Shown here one piece after another: positions 27,012-36,434 of a stretch of 64,000 nt of DNA; the first letter of the stretch is position 1, and the number at the start of each line of letters is the position of its first letter. Source of the stretch: CAVTBT01 sp963733065 (lineage in GTDB: Bacteria; Actinomycetota; Thermoleophilia; Gaiellales; Gaiellaceae); the NCBI GenBank assembly GCA_963733065.1, contig CAVTBT010000006.1, positions 62,001-126,000 of the forward strand, given 5' to 3'. A program made the translations under genes and the position numbers. The notes under the pieces were generated by a model that made no database searches, was not told the origin of the DNA, and was given only the letters and a program-made list of their open reading frames with translations.

Positions 27012-27872
27012 TCAGCGGCGCGCAGCCGCTCGCACCCGGCGCCGATGGAGGCTGCGGACGCGGCGCAGCTCGGCGGCGTCGGGACCGTGCCCGTCGGGGC
27101 CGGGAGTCTCCAGCACGGCCGGCAGGCCCTGCAGCGCCGGGTGCGCGAGGAACGCGCCGACGCCGGTGCCGATCTCACCACGGCTGATCGACGCGTGCCG
27201 GTCCCGGTTCGAGGCGAGCGGTGCAGCCGCGTCGTTCACGTGGAGCGCGCGCAGGCGGTCGAGCCCGATGCGCTCGTCGACCTCGGCCAGCGTCGCGTCG
27301 ACGACGTCGGGATCAGTGACGTCGACACCGCTCACCCAGAGGTGGCACGTGTCGAGACAAATGCCGACGCACTCGTGGCGGTCGAGCGCGTCGATGAGCA
27401 CCGCGAGCTCCTCCACGGACCGGCCCATCGTCCCTCCGGCGCCGGCCGAGTCCTCGAGCAGCAGCCACGTCGACTTCGAGCAGCGGTCGAGGACGCGTCG
27501 AAGCGCGGGCACCGCACGAGCGAGCCCGGCCTCGAAGCCCGTGCCGAGGTGGGAGCCGACGTGGACGACGACACCGTCGGCGGCGAGCCCGCAGGCGGTA
27601 TCGACAGTGCGCTCGAGGGTCTCGACGCTCTTCTCGTAGAGCTCGTCGTCGGGCGTGGCGAGGTTGACGAGGTACAGGGCGTGCACGAACACCGCGTCGA
27701 GCTTCAGCGCGGTGCGCCGCTCGCGAAAGCGCTCGAGCTCCGCTGGATCGTGGTCCGGGAACCGCCACATGCGCGGGCTCTGGGCGAACAGCTGCACCGT
27801 GCGCGCGCCGATCTCGTCTGCACGGTCGAGCGCGCGCTTCACGCCGCCGTTGCAGTGCGCCCCGAAGACCAC
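27012..27872 (-). CDS. nfo: Endonuclease IV-type AP endonuclease
   Basis: 286 residues, TIM-barrel metalloenzyme that cuts 5' to abasic sites. Visible segments: FGAHCNGGVKRALDRA, LFAQSPRMW, HVGSHLGTG, LLLEDSAGAGGTMG (metal Glu), GICLDTCHLWVSG (metal residues) and LHVNDAAAPLASNRDRHAS (metal His, Asp). The C-terminus is arginine-rich. Leaderless, divergent from the gltX side through overlapping -10 boxes. Confidence 0.9.
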   Translation of the reverse strand: MVFGAHCNGGVKRALDRADEIGARTVQLFAQSPRMWRFPDHDPAELERFRERRTALKLDAVFVHALYLVNLATPDDELYEKSVETLERTVDTACGLAADGVVVHVGSHLGTGFEAGLARAVPALRRVLDRCSKSTWLLLEDSAGAGGTMGRSVEELAVLIDALDRHECVGICLDTCHLWVSGVDVTDPDVVDATLAEVDERIGLDRLRALHVNDAAAPLASNRDRHASISRGEIGTGVGAFLAHPALQGLPAVLETPGPDGHGPDAAELRRVRSLHRRRVRAAARR

Positions 27873-27885
27873 CTGGCCTACGCTA
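27870..27885 (-). promoter_or_regulatory. Leaderless promoter -10 of nfo, overlapping a plus-strand TACGCT
   Basis: Minus strand TAGCGT (27885-27880), seven bases, GTG. The same DNA reads TACGCT on the plus strand at 27879-27884, six bases before an ATG at 27891. Confidence 0.6.
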
Positions 27886-27996
27886 GCCGCATGGGTCGTC
27901 TCGCCGGTCGTCTCGGCGGTGATGCTCCTGATCCGGTCCGTCTGGGCGATCCAGGCACGAGTCGGAGACGTGACGACGCCGGCGCCCTACGCGGTC

Positions 27997-28012
27997 TAGC
28001 CTTCGGGGGATG
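27997..28012 (+). promoter_or_regulatory. Leaderless promoter -10 of gltX
   Basis: TAGCCT (27997-28002), seven bases, ATG. Confidence 0.65.
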
Positions 28013-29284
28013 TCCGTCGTCGTCCGCATGGCTCCCAGCCCGACCGGCTTCCTGCACATCGGCGGCGTCCATACGTTCCTCTTCAACTGGCTGTTCGCGC
28101 GGGGCCAGGGCGGCGAGTGCCGCCTGCGGATCGAGAACACCGACACCGGACGTGAGGTCGCGGAATCGGTCGAGCAGATCGAGCGGTCCCTGCGGTGGAT
28201 GGGCCTCGACTGGGACGGCGAGGTCACGTTCCAGCTCGACCGCATGGAGCGGTGCCGCGACGAGGCTGCGCGCCTGGTCGCCGAGGGGCGGGCCTACGAG
28301 GACGAGGGCGCGATCCGTTTCCGGATGCCCGACGATGGCGCGACCGAGTGGCAGGACGTCATTCGAGGCCGAATCGAGTTCCCGAACGAGCGCCTCGACG
28401 ACCTCGTCATCCTGCGGTCGGACGGACGGCCGACGTACAACTTCGCGTCGCCGGTCGAGGACTGGCTGGACGGCATCACGCACGTCATCCGCGGCGACGA
28501 CCACATCTCGAACACGCCGAAGCAGATCCAGATCCTGCGCGGGCTGGGCGCCGAGCCGCCCGCCTACGCCCACGTGGGCATGATCAACGGCCCGGATGGG
28601 CGCCGGCTCTCGAAGCGCCACGGCTCGGTCTCGGTCGACGAGTTCCGCGACGCCGGCTACCTGCCCGACGCGCTGTTCAACTTTCTCGCGCTGCTCGGCT
28701 GGGCCCCCGACGGGGAGACGACGATCCTGGCCCGGGACGAGATCGTCGAGCGCTTCTCGCTCGATCGCGTCGGAGCGAGCCCCGCGACCTTCGACTACGA
28801 CAAGCTGGACTGGATGAACGGCGTCTACCTGCGTGCCCTCCCGCCGGACGCGTACGCCGACGTCCTGGTTGCCTTCGTCGCCGAGCAGGGACTCGGGTGG
28901 GACGGCGAACGCGTGCGTGCGGCCGCTCCGCTCGTCCAGGAGAAGATCGCACGTCTCGGCGAGTTCCCGACGTTCGCGGGCTTCCTGTTCGCCCCGGTCG
29001 ACCCGGATGCCGCGCTGCTCGACGGCGCCGAGCGGGTCCTCGGTGAGGCCGGGCGGGCGCTCGCCGAGGTCGAGCCCTTCGAGGCGGACGCGATCGAGTC
29101 AGCGCTCAAGGCACTCTGCGAGCGCCTGGAGCTGAAGCCGCGCCAGGCCTTTCAGCCGATCCGCGTCGCGGTGACCGGATCGAAGGTGTCGCCGGGGCTC
29201 TACGAGAGCCTGGAGCTGCTGGGCAGGGAGGAAGCCCTCGGCCGGCTCACGACTGCTGCCGCCGTCGCAGGCGCAGGGACCTAG
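28010..29284 (+). CDS. gltX: Glutamyl-tRNA synthetase (class I aaRS)
   Basis: Charges tRNA-Glu (and often tRNA-Gln, later amidated) with glutamate. 424 residues, at the short end for the family. The class I motifs are PSPTGFLHIGG (HIGH) near residue 9 and GRRLSKRHGSV (KMSKS) near 199; GDDHISNTPKQIQ and KLDWMNGVYL are also typical. The anticodon-binding helical domain ends with AFQPIRVAVTGSKVSPGL. Monocistronic and leaderless. tRNA-Glu(CUC) lies 16 kb away. Confidence 0.95.
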   Translation: MSVVVRMAPSPTGFLHIGGVHTFLFNWLFARGQGGECRLRIENTDTGREVAESVEQIERSLRWMGLDWDGEVTFQLDRMERCRDEAARLVAEGRAYEDEGAIRFRMPDDGATEWQDVIRGRIEFPNERLDDLVILRSDGRPTYNFASPVEDWLDGITHVIRGDDHISNTPKQIQILRGLGAEPPAYAHVGMINGPDGRRLSKRHGSVSVDEFRDAGYLPDALFNFLALLGWAPDGETTILARDEIVERFSLDRVGASPATFDYDKLDWMNGVYLRALPPDAYADVLVAFVAEQGLGWDGERVRAAAPLVQEKIARLGEFPTFAGFLFAPVDPDAALLDGAERVLGEAGRALAEVEPFEADAIESALKALCERLELKPRQAFQPIRVAVTGSKVSPGLYESLELLGREEALGRLTTAAAVAGAGT

Positions 29285-29423
29285 GGCTCGCCAGCGGGTC
29301 GAGCGCGCGCTGAAAGGCGAGCCATGCCTTGTGCCTGAACGTCAGCGTCGGCGCAGGCAGCGCCTCCTGGCGCGCAACCTCGTGCAGACGGTCGAACAGG
29401 GCGCTGTCCTCGTCGTCGCCCAT
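29247..29423 (-). CDS. Possible small protein
   Basis: 58 codons starting MGDDEDSALFDRLHEVAR and continuing FRHKAWLAFQRALDP, an amphipathic helical pattern with G/C-rich third positions, 33 bases after the stop of the gene upstream on the same strand. The last residues overlap gltX antisense. A one-base shift would let it stop at the CTAG shared with gltX (29281-29284), as convergent pairs elsewhere in this window do. No family recognised. Confidence 0.4.
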   Translation of the reverse strand: MGDDEDSALFDRLHEVARQEALPAPTLTFRHKAWLAFQRALDPLASPRSLRLRRRQQS

Positions 29424-29456
29424 ACCAGAGGTGGAACGGGCGAACGTCCGTGGGCG

Positions 29457-30023
29457 TTACGGGGTGTTGCGCTGCAGCGGCAGACTGACGAGGACGAGCG
29501 CGATCCCGGCGCTCCAGAGTGGCCACTGGTCGGCGAGTGCGCCCCCCAGCACGGCGATCGCCCCGAGCAGCACCGCCAGCGTCGCCGCGAGGGGGCGGGC
29601 GATGCCGGTTGGGGAGTCCGACGCCGGCTCCGTGAGCTCCGGATCACGTTGCGTGAGCCGGTGGTGCGCGAGGCGAACTGTGAAGAGCGCGCCGCGCCAC
29701 TCCCAGACGAGCGGCTCGGCCGCCCACGTGCCGCATTCCTCGCAGGCGGCCGCCACCGCGGCGGTCGCCTCTCGCGCGCTCTCCAGCGCCTCTGCGAGCT
29801 CGTCGTGCACGCACTGCGATCCGGGCGGCGCGTGCAGGCCGCCCGCCAGCTCGGCGGCCCGGTGCAGGGAGTAGCGGAGCCCGTCGAGGTCGGCGGTCTC
29901 GAGTCGAGCCGGATCGGCCGCGAGCCGCTCCAGCTCCGCCACCGCCGGGGCAACGCCAGTCCACACCTCGTCGAGGGCCGACACATAGCCCGTCAGCCCA
30001 GCGTGGTGAGCCGCCCCTTTCAA
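29457..30023 (-). CDS. Hypothetical protein with a C-terminal membrane hairpin
   Basis: 188 residues. Helical cytoplasmic part (SALDEVWTGVAPAVAELERL) with one CEEC motif (AAACEECGTWAAEP), then two hydrophobic segments near the end (LAATLAVLLGAIAVLGGALA and SAGIALVLVSLPL). TTG 30023 is proposed because TAGACT lies eight bases upstream on this strand; a longer frame exists. Divergent from the response regulator gene. Function unknown. Confidence 0.55.
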   Translation of the reverse strand: MKGAAHHAGLTGYVSALDEVWTGVAPAVAELERLAADPARLETADLDGLRYSLHRAAELAGGLHAPPGSQCVHDELAEALESAREATAAVAAACEECGTWAAEPLVWEWRGALFTVRLAHHRLTQRDPELTEPASDSPTGIARPLAATLAVLLGAIAVLGGALADQWPLWSAGIALVLVSLPLQRNTP

Positions 30024-30037
30024 GGCGTGGGAGTCTA
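30021..30037 (-). promoter_or_regulatory. Leaderless promoter -10 (hypothetical membrane gene)
   Basis: TAGACT (30037-30032 on the minus strand), eight bases, TTG. Back-to-back with the TACCCT of the response regulator. Confidence 0.45.
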
Positions 30038-30047
30038 TCGCCCCTGC

Positions 30048-30064
30048 TACCCTCGACCACAATG
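30048..30064 (+). promoter_or_regulatory. Leaderless promoter -10 of the response regulator gene
   Basis: TACCCT (30048-30053), eight bases, ATG. Confidence 0.55.
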
Positions 30065-30451
30065 GGAGAGGGCAAGGGCACGGTGCTCGTGCTCGACGAC
30101 GAACCGGCGCTCCGGCTGCTGTGCAGGGTCAACCTCGAGCTCGACGGCTACCGCGTGCTCGAGGCCGGGTCGCTGGACCAGGCTCGCGCAGCGCTCGACG
30201 CCGAGCCGGTCGACGTCGCACTGCTCGACGTCCACGTCGGCCGCGAGCGCGGCCCCGACCTGCTCCCGGAGCTTCGCGCGCTCGAGCCACCGGCGGCCGT
30301 GATCATGCTCTCCGGCACGAGCGAGGTGACCCCGGAGATGCGAGCGACCGTCGACGGCGTTCTCGGCAAGCCGTTCGGTCTCGACGAACTGCTCGACACG
30401 GTGCGGCACGCCCTCCTCGGCGCACGCGGCTCGCAGGGCTCGCACGCGTGA
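30062..30451 (+). CDS. Single-domain response regulator (receiver only)
   Basis: 129 residues, one CheY-like receiver. Acidic pocket VLVLDDEP near residue 12, phosphoacceptor Asp in VALLDVHVG near 57, Thr/Ser switch in IMLSGTSE near 84 and the conserved lysine in VLGKPFG near 106. No output domain, so it signals by protein contact or in a phosphorelay; no kinase gene is nearby. The stop overlaps the next gene as GTGA. Confidence 0.88.
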   Translation: MGEGKGTVLVLDDEPALRLLCRVNLELDGYRVLEAGSLDQARAALDAEPVDVALLDVHVGRERGPDLLPELRALEPPAAVIMLSGTSEVTPEMRATVDGVLGKPFGLDELLDTVRHALLGARGSQGSHA

Positions 30452-31959
30452 GCGCCGTCGCCGTGCGCGCGCCGGCGGCGTTCGAGGAGCGGCTGGCCCG
30501 CTTCCTCTTCGAGCGCGCCGAGGAGGCGCGTGCGGTGCGCGTGGGGGAGAAGGAGACCTCCGAGCAGGCGGCGATCGTCGCCAGGTACCGCGACCTCTTC
30601 ACGACGACGCAGCTCGACGCGCTGCGGGGCGAGGAGGTCGGCGCCGACGGCGACGAGCGGGAGCGCCTCTACCGGCTCCGGAAGACCTGCGAGGAAGGCG
30701 TGGTCCAGGCCGAGCTCGCCGAGCGTCTCGACGCGCTGGAGAACGCACTGCTCGCCGAGCGCATCACCTGGCGCGGGGAGGAGCTGCCGCTCCGCTCGGC
30801 GCAGGCCCGGCTCGCCGTGATCTCGGACTACGCGGAGCGCGACGAGCTCGGCGCGGCGAACGTCGAGGCTTCGGCGCGGTTCAACCCGGAGCGGCGCGAG
30901 CTCCTGGCCGCGGGCGAGGCGCTCGCCGCTCAGCTCTCGGGCGAGCGCGATCCGATCGCCCGCCACGAGGAGGAGAAGGCGATCTCGCTCCGCGACCTCG
31001 CGCGGTCCCTCGTGTCGGCGCGAGACGAGGCGACGGCGGCGTGGGAGCCGCTCCGCGCCCGCTGGTTGGACCGGCTGCTCGGCGACGAGCGCGAGGAGCA
31101 ACCGACCTCGGCGCACGCCGCGTGGCTGCGACGGCTCTCGCCGCTCGAGGCCACGTACTCGAAGGAGCGGGCGGTCGCAGTCTGCAACGAGACGCTCCTG
31201 CAGCTCGGGTTCGACCTCGAGCAGGAGCAGGGCATCCGCCTCGATCTCGAAGACCGGCCGCAGAAGTCCCCCCGTGCCTGCGTGATCGCCTCCGACCCTC
31301 CGAGCGTCGTCCATCTCATCACCCGCGCTCAGGGTGGCCTGCACGACTACCAGGCCTTCCTGCACGAGGCGGGTCATGCGCTCCACTACGCCGGCTGCGA
31401 CGCTGCCCTGCCGTACACGTTCCGCAACCTCTCGCGCGACCACGCGCTGACCGAGATCTACTCGTACATCGTCGAGGCGATCTCGCGGGAGCCCGGCTGG
31501 CACGCCGAGCACTTCGGCCTCTCCGACGAGGACGCGTCGACCAACGCCGAGGCGACGACGTTCCTGGAGGCGTTCCTGTTCCGCCGCTACTCCGCGAAGC
31601 TCGAGTACGAGCTCGACTTCTGGGCGCGCTTCGACGACGACGGCGGCACCGCGGAGGGATACGCCGACCGGCTCACCGCCGCCACCGGCCTTCGCTACCC
31701 GGAAGCGAACTTCCTCTCGGACATGGACAGCGGCTTCTATTCGGCCGACTACCTCCGTGCGTGGATCCGCTCGGCGCAGCTCCGCGACCACTTGCGCAGC
31801 GAGGTGGGCGAGGACTGGTGGCGGCGCCGGGAAACCGGCGAGCTCCTGCGGGAGCTCTTCCGCGAGGGCACGCGTCCGCTCTCGGAGGACATCGCCGGGC
31901 GCCTCGGCTTCGACCCGCTCGACACCGCGCCGCTGCTGCGCGAGCTCGCCGCCGCCTAG
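30448..31959 (+). CDS. M3-like zinc metallopeptidase
   Basis: 503 residues, largely helical. The zinc motif HEAGH is in FLHEAGHALHYAGC near residue 311, with a likely third ligand glutamate in LTEIYSYIVEAI about 25 residues on. RDLFTTTQLDALR and a region near ATYSKERAVAV precede it. It resembles M3/M32-type oligopeptidases in fold pattern, but I cannot name a subfamily. Coupled to the response regulator by a GTGA overlap, suggesting the two work in one process. Confidence 0.75.
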   Translation: MSAVAVRAPAAFEERLARFLFERAEEARAVRVGEKETSEQAAIVARYRDLFTTTQLDALRGEEVGADGDERERLYRLRKTCEEGVVQAELAERLDALENALLAERITWRGEELPLRSAQARLAVISDYAERDELGAANVEASARFNPERRELLAAGEALAAQLSGERDPIARHEEEKAISLRDLARSLVSARDEATAAWEPLRARWLDRLLGDEREEQPTSAHAAWLRRLSPLEATYSKERAVAVCNETLLQLGFDLEQEQGIRLDLEDRPQKSPRACVIASDPPSVVHLITRAQGGLHDYQAFLHEAGHALHYAGCDAALPYTFRNLSRDHALTEIYSYIVEAISREPGWHAEHFGLSDEDASTNAEATTFLEAFLFRRYSAKLEYELDFWARFDDDGGTAEGYADRLTAATGLRYPEANFLSDMDSGFYSADYLRAWIRSAQLRDHLRSEVGEDWWRRRETGELLRELFREGTRPLSEDIAGRLGFDPLDTAPLLRELAAA

Positions 31960-31977
31960 ACCGGCGTGACCACCCCG

Positions 31978-31995
31978 GAGGTCGAAGTAGACCTC
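31978..31995. terminator. Hairpin between convergent genes
   Basis: Perfect 6-bp stem GAGGTC / GACCTC with a 6-base loop, between the metallopeptidase stop and the SDR stop. No T-run, so only a candidate terminator. Confidence 0.35.
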
Positions 31996-32704
31996 AGTTG
32001 AAGGCGCGTCCGCCGTTCACCCAGATGTTCTGGCCGGTCACGAAGTCCGAGGCTGGACCGACGAGGAACAGCAGCGCTCCGACCATGTCCTCGGGCTTCT
32101 GCTCGCGGGCGAAGATCCGCTGGGCGGCGAGCGTCTGCGCCATGTCCGGCTGCCGGTTGTCGTACTCCCGGTCGAAGGCGATGTAGTCGGGCGTCAGCGT
32201 GTTGACGCAGATGCCGTCGGGCCCGAGCTCCCGTGCCAGTGCGCGCGTCAGCCCCACGATCGCCGCCTTCGAGGCGATGTAGTGCGCGAATCCGGGTGGT
32301 GCGGTCGGCACCGTCATCGAGGAGACGTTGACGATCTTGCCGCGCTGCTGGCGCCGCATCGCGGACGCGACCGCCCGCGTGCAGAGCCAGACGCCTCTGA
32401 CGTTCACGTCGAAGACGCTGCTCCACTCGTCGTCAGAGATCTCCTCGAAGGGCTTCTTGACGATTGCGCTGTAGACGGCCGCGTTGTTCACGAGTGCATC
32501 GATCCGGCCGAACCGCTCGAGCACGACGTTCGCCAGCTGCTCGGTCGACTCCCGGTCGGTCACGTCCACCACGACGTCGAGCTCGACACCTTCGACGGGG
32601 GTCAGGTCGGCACCCACGACCGTGAAGCCGGCTGCAGCGAGCTCACGGCAGTAGACGGCGCCGAGCCCGGAAGCGGCGCCGGTGACGACCACGACACCGC
32701 TCAC
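31994..32704 (-). CDS. Short-chain dehydrogenase/reductase (SDR)
   Basis: 236 residues, NAD(P)-dependent oxidoreductase. Cofactor loop VVVTGAASGLGAVY near residue 4, NNAAVYSA near 75, catalytic Ser in VNVSSMTV and YxxxK in HYIASKAAIVG near 143, and a C-terminal FVTGQNIWVNGGRAFN typical of classical SDRs. GTG 32704 overlaps the P450 stop as GTGA. Last gene of a leftward catabolic operon; it probably oxidises an alcohol or dihydrodiol from the pathway. Confidence 0.88.
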   Translation of the reverse strand: MSGVVVVTGAASGLGAVYCRELAAAGFTVVGADLTPVEGVELDVVVDVTDRESTEQLANVVLERFGRIDALVNNAAVYSAIVKKPFEEISDDEWSSVFDVNVRGVWLCTRAVASAMRRQQRGKIVNVSSMTVPTAPPGFAHYIASKAAIVGLTRALARELGPDGICVNTLTPDYIAFDREYDNRQPDMAQTLAAQRIFAREQKPEDMVGALLFLVGPASDFVTGQNIWVNGGRAFN

Positions 32705-33925
32705 GTGTCCCACTCCACGGGCAGCGACGCGAATCCGCGCGCGAAGAAGACCGGCTCTCGCCGCGGCGGCTCGCCGCCGGGACGCAGCCCGCGCAGTCGG
32801 CGCAAGCAGCATCGGCAGCGCCACGCGCAGCTCGAGGCGCCCGAGCGGCGCTCCGATGCAGAAGTGGATGCCCTTGCCGAAGGCGAGGTGCGCCCCGACG
32901 TCCTCGCGGGTGACGTCGTACGCGTCGGCGTTCGCGAAGACGCACCCGTCGCGGTTCGCCGAGGCGAAGTGCGCCATGACCCGCGCGCCGCGGGGCAGCC
33001 GCGCGCCGCCGAGCTCCACCTCACGCGTCGTGACGCGGAAGAGGCCCTGCGCGGGGGACTCGAGCCGGAGGATTTCCTCGATGGCCTTCGGAGCGAGCTC
33101 CGGGTCGAGGAGGTGCTCGCGCAGCGCCGGCTCGGAGAACGTGCGGACGACAGTGCTGCCGATGGCGCGCGTGACGGTGACGTGGCCGGCGACCATCAGG
33201 TCGAGGGGGAGGCCGGCGATCTCCACCGTGGTGAGCGGCTCGTCCGCCTCCTCGTTGGCGGCGACCATCGCGCCCAGGAGGTCGTCGGTCGGCGACTTCC
33301 GACGATCCTCCACCGCCGCGACGCAGTAGCGCTGCAGCCGGACGAGGCCCCGCGCGTGCTCGACGAGCTCGTCGACCGGGCGCTCCTGCTGGAGCAGCAG
33401 CCAGTCGTTGCCCCAGTGATGGATCTGCTCGAGGTCGTCCTGCGGGAAGCCGAACAGCTCGCCGAGCACCCGCAGCGGGAGCGGCCAGGCGAAGGCGTCG
33501 ACCAGGTCGGCGCTTCCCTTCGGCGCGAGCTCGTCGAGGAGCTTCGTCGCGATGGCCTCGATCCGCGGCTCCAGCTCGTTGACGCGGCGCGGCGTGAATG
33601 CCCGCGCGACGAGACCGCGGATCCGGTCGTGGAGCGGCGGGTCGAGCTCGATGATGTACGGCATCTCGGGATGGCCCTCGGCCAGCACGTCGAGCACCTC
33701 GGGCGGATGCGGCGTCGAGGACGACCGCAGCGCACCGGTCGAGGAGAAGGTGCGGTGGTCCTTGAGCACGGCGAGCACGTCGTCGTGACGCGTGACGACC
33801 CAGAGGCCGAGCGCGGGCGCGAAGAAGACGGGCTGCTCGCGACGGGCCAGCGCGAGCACGTCGAACGGGTTCTCGCGCTGCTCCGGCGTCGTCGGGTCGA
33901 ACGGGATCGCGGTGCGCGCGCTCAC
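32701..33925 (-). CDS. Cytochrome P450 (frameshifted near the 3' end)
   Basis: About 407 residues after correction. ExxR is EEILRL near residue 280, and the heme-cysteine loop is FGKGIHFCIGAPLGRLEL near 348. The I-helix reads MVAGHVTVTRA instead of the usual AGxxTT, so oxygen activation residues are partly changed. Near 32813 one extra T (CTGCTTGCG) breaks the frame; without it the protein ends RRLRGLRPG through PVEWDT. GTG 33925 continues in the same frame as the upstream hydrolase C-terminus, which lacks a clear stop. Redox partners are not in the window. Confidence 0.85.
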
Positions 33926-34712
33926 CGCGTCACTGCCGCCGGCGGCGAGCAGCGAAAGCGACGAGACGGCGTCGACGAGCGTCGGCCACACGGCCGACCG
34001 CGGGTCGATCGGCATGAAGTGGTCCTCCGCGACCTCGACGAGGCGGCAGTCGTCCCCGGCCGTCCGGGCGAGCTCCGCGTAGCCGCGCGCATGGCCGACC
34101 GGCACGCGGTCGTCGTCGACGCCGTGCACGAGCACCTGCGGCCGGCCGAGGGGCAGTCGCGCGGCGGGGTCCGCCATGCGGTAGGCGTCCGGGACCTCGT
34201 CCGGCGAGCCGCCGAGCAGCTCGGCCACGGCGTCGTCCCCGAGCCCGGCCGCGAAGGCGCCGCCGCGAGGTCGCAGACCCCGCCGAGCGCGACGGCCGCG
34301 TCGACTGCGCCCTCGGCCGCCAGCCACAGCGCGAGATGGCCGCCGGCGGAGTGCCCGATCGCGACCGCGGTGTCGAACGACGCGAGCCGCACGCGGGCGC
34401 TCCTGGACGTCGTCGAGCATCGGGCCGGTACGCGCCTGGCCCGAGGCGGCGGTACTCGACGTTCGCGGTCGGCCAGCCGCGTTCCGCGAGCGCGACCGAG
34501 AGCGCGGTCGTGTTCCGACGCGTGAACCGGTGCCGCCAGAAGCCGCCGTGGAGCACGAGGACGAGCGGGCGGTCGGCCGGGACATCCGGGCCGCGCAGGT
34601 CGACCACCTGATCGCGGTGGTCGCCGTAGGCGAGCGTCTCCGTCGGCATCGGCCTCGCGCGCGCCCACTCGTCGAGCTCCTCGAAGAAGCGACCGAGCTC
34701 GTCGGACCTCAC
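33922..34712 (-). CDS. Alpha/beta hydrolase, arylformamidase/esterase-like (multiple frameshifts)
   Basis: Reconstructed from three frames. N-terminal part LVLVLHGGFWRHRFTRRN has the HGGxW oxyanion motif seen in kynurenine formamidase-like and carboxylesterase-like enzymes. The nucleophile elbow is AIGHSAGGHLALW; the C-terminal part has VLVHGVDDDRVPVGHA (acid residue) and VAEDHFMPID (catalytic His). Shifts lie near 34413, 34395 and 34260. GTG 34712 overlaps the upstream stop. Amide or ester hydrolysis in the catabolic pathway is inferred from context. Confidence 0.65.
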
Positions 34713-35350
34713 GTCGCGAGCGCCTCCTCGAGCACCGTCGAAGGAGCAACGACCGCGAACAGCTGCTCGAGGTTCCGGAGCGACGCGTCGTGGAGGTCGC
34801 GCTCCTCGGCGAACGTCGCGACGCAGTCGGCGAGCACCAGGACGTCGAGCCCGCGCATGAACGCGCTCCTCGCGGTCGTATCGACGCAGCAGTTCGTGAT
34901 CACGCCGGTGACGACGACGGTGGTGATGCCGCGCCCGCGGAGCTCGTCCTCGAGGCCGTGCGCAGGAAGGCGTCGTAGCGCGGCTTCTCGACGACGAGCT
35001 CCGACGACTCCGGCTCGAGCATGTCGACGATGCTCCAGCCCCACGAGTCGGGCACGAACTGGTCCGGCGGGCGCCCGTCGGCCTGCGGCCGGCGGAAGCG
35101 GGCGGGCAGGAGCCGGTGGGACGGCGGATCGGCGTTCGTGCTCTTCGTCCAGACGACGGTGCAGGCCGCGCCCGCGCGCCGCGTCCACGACCGGCGCGAT
35201 GCGCGGGGCGACCTCCGCGCAGGGCGTCACGTCGAACCCGAACTCGGCGAAGAAGCCGTCCGGGTGGCAGAAGTCGTTCTGGACGTCGATGACGAGCAGC
35301 GCCGTCCGGCGAGCGTCGAGCTCGATCGACGTCAGGTCGCCATCCGCCAT
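34709..35350 (-). CDS. Isochorismatase-like cysteine hydrolase (two compensating frameshifts)
   Basis: Family includes maleamate amidase, N-carbamoylsarcosine amidase and nicotinamidase. The start TALLVIDVQNDFCHPDGFF carries the catalytic Asp and the end GVITNCCVDTTARSAFMRG the catalytic Cys. Between about 35170 and 34970 the open frame is wrong: an extra G near 35172 and a missing base near 34972 compensate, and the corrected middle reads TVVWTKSTNADPPSHR and SWGWSIVDML. The gene looks intact by length only; the middle protein sequence as written is not trustworthy. Confidence 0.75.
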   Translation of the reverse strand: MADGDLTSIELDARRTALLVIDVQNDFCHPDGFFAEFGFDVTPCAEVAPRIAPVVDAARGRGLHRRLDEEHERRSAVPPAPARPLPPAAGRRAPAGPVRARLVGLEHRRHARAGVVGARRREAALRRLPAHGLEDELRGRGITTVVVTGVITNCCVDTTARSAFMRGLDVLVLADCVATFAEERDLHDASLRNLEQLFAVVAPSTVLEEALAT

Positions 35351-35363
35351 CGACGTCGACGCG

Positions 35364-36384
35364 CTAGAGCTTGCAGGTGGTCGTCTTGACGAAGGCGGAC
35401 GAGTAGAGGTCGGAGAAGTTGAAGGGCTGCGTCTTGAACGCGTTCCGCACGATGCTCGCCGTCGACTTCACCTTCTGGACGTCGATGTAGCCGATGCCGT
35501 GCGTCCGCGTGCACTTGTTCTCGACGAAGAACTTCAGGATGCGGAGCTCGTTCGCCGCGGCGACCGGGTCGGCGATCGGGCACGTACTTCTGGAGGATGT
35601 GCCCGGACTCGCCCGGGTTCTGGATGGCGTAGTTCAGGCCCTTGAGGATCGCGCTCGTGAAGCGCCGCACCTCGTCGGGCCTGGTCCGGATCCGCTGGTC
35701 GGTGGTGACGATGCCGTTGCCGAGCAGCCCCTTCAGGTGCTGCGAGTACTTGAACGTCCGCACCGGCCGGCCGCCCGCCGCCTTGACGAGGGTCGGCACG
35801 CCGACCGTGAACTGGCCGATCGCGTCGGCGCGGCCGGTCGCGAGCAGCGACGGCAGCGTCTGCGGCGTGCCCGGGCACGATGTTGACCTTCGAGACGTCG
35901 ATGCCTGCGCGCTTCGCGTAGAGCGGGAAGAGCCGGATGACGATCGAGGCCGGCAGGTCGGCGAGGGTCTTCCCCTCGAGCCCCTTCGGCGTCGCGATGC
36001 CCGCTCTCGGCGAGCGTCGCGATCGCGGCCTGCGTCGACTGGCTCGTGACGGCGACGATCTTGACCGGGAAGCCGCCGACGACGCGGCCGATCATGTTGC
36101 CGGTGATCTCCGAGTCCGGAGTAGTCGATCTGGCCGGAGGCGAGGAGCCGGGCGTTGTCCGTCCCGAGCCCGGGGACGACCGAGACGTTCAGCCCCTGCT
36201 CGCGGAAGTAGCCCTTCTCGATCGCGACGTACACGAACGCGTCGCGGCCGAACGTGCCGAACGACGTGGCGTACTTGAGGTCCGTGCCCCCTCCCTGCGG
36301 GGACGAGCTCCCCGTGGCGGCGAGGACTCCAGCGAACACGAATGCCACGGCCACGAACGCGGCGGCGCGACGGGTCAAGCGCAT
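35364..36384 (-). CDS. ABC transporter substrate-binding protein, NMT1/SsuA-type (four frameshifts)
   Basis: Secreted or lipid-linked binding protein for the permease and ATPase encoded at 38.3-39.9 kb. Signal peptide RRAAAFVAVAFVFAGVLAA follows MRLT; there is no clear lipobox. The mature start LKYATSFGTFGRDAFVYVA and KGYFREQGLNVSVVPG are typical of the NMT1/THI5-like family that binds taurine, pyrimidine precursors, nitrate or aromatic sulfonates. Shifts near 36118, 35998, 35872 and 35580 each fit one extra G or C; the corrected C-terminus ends SAFVKTTTCKL. A GGGAGGGG ribosome site precedes the ATG. Confidence 0.75.
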
Positions 36385-36434
36385 CGGACATCCCCTCCCG
36401 GTGACGGAAACGACGGGTTATGCTGCGCGTCGCG

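Noticed and set aside
27891..28583. Plus-strand protein from the TACGCT/ATG at 27891
   Set aside because: The frame runs through gltX out of frame and has no domain; gltX has its own -10 and start.
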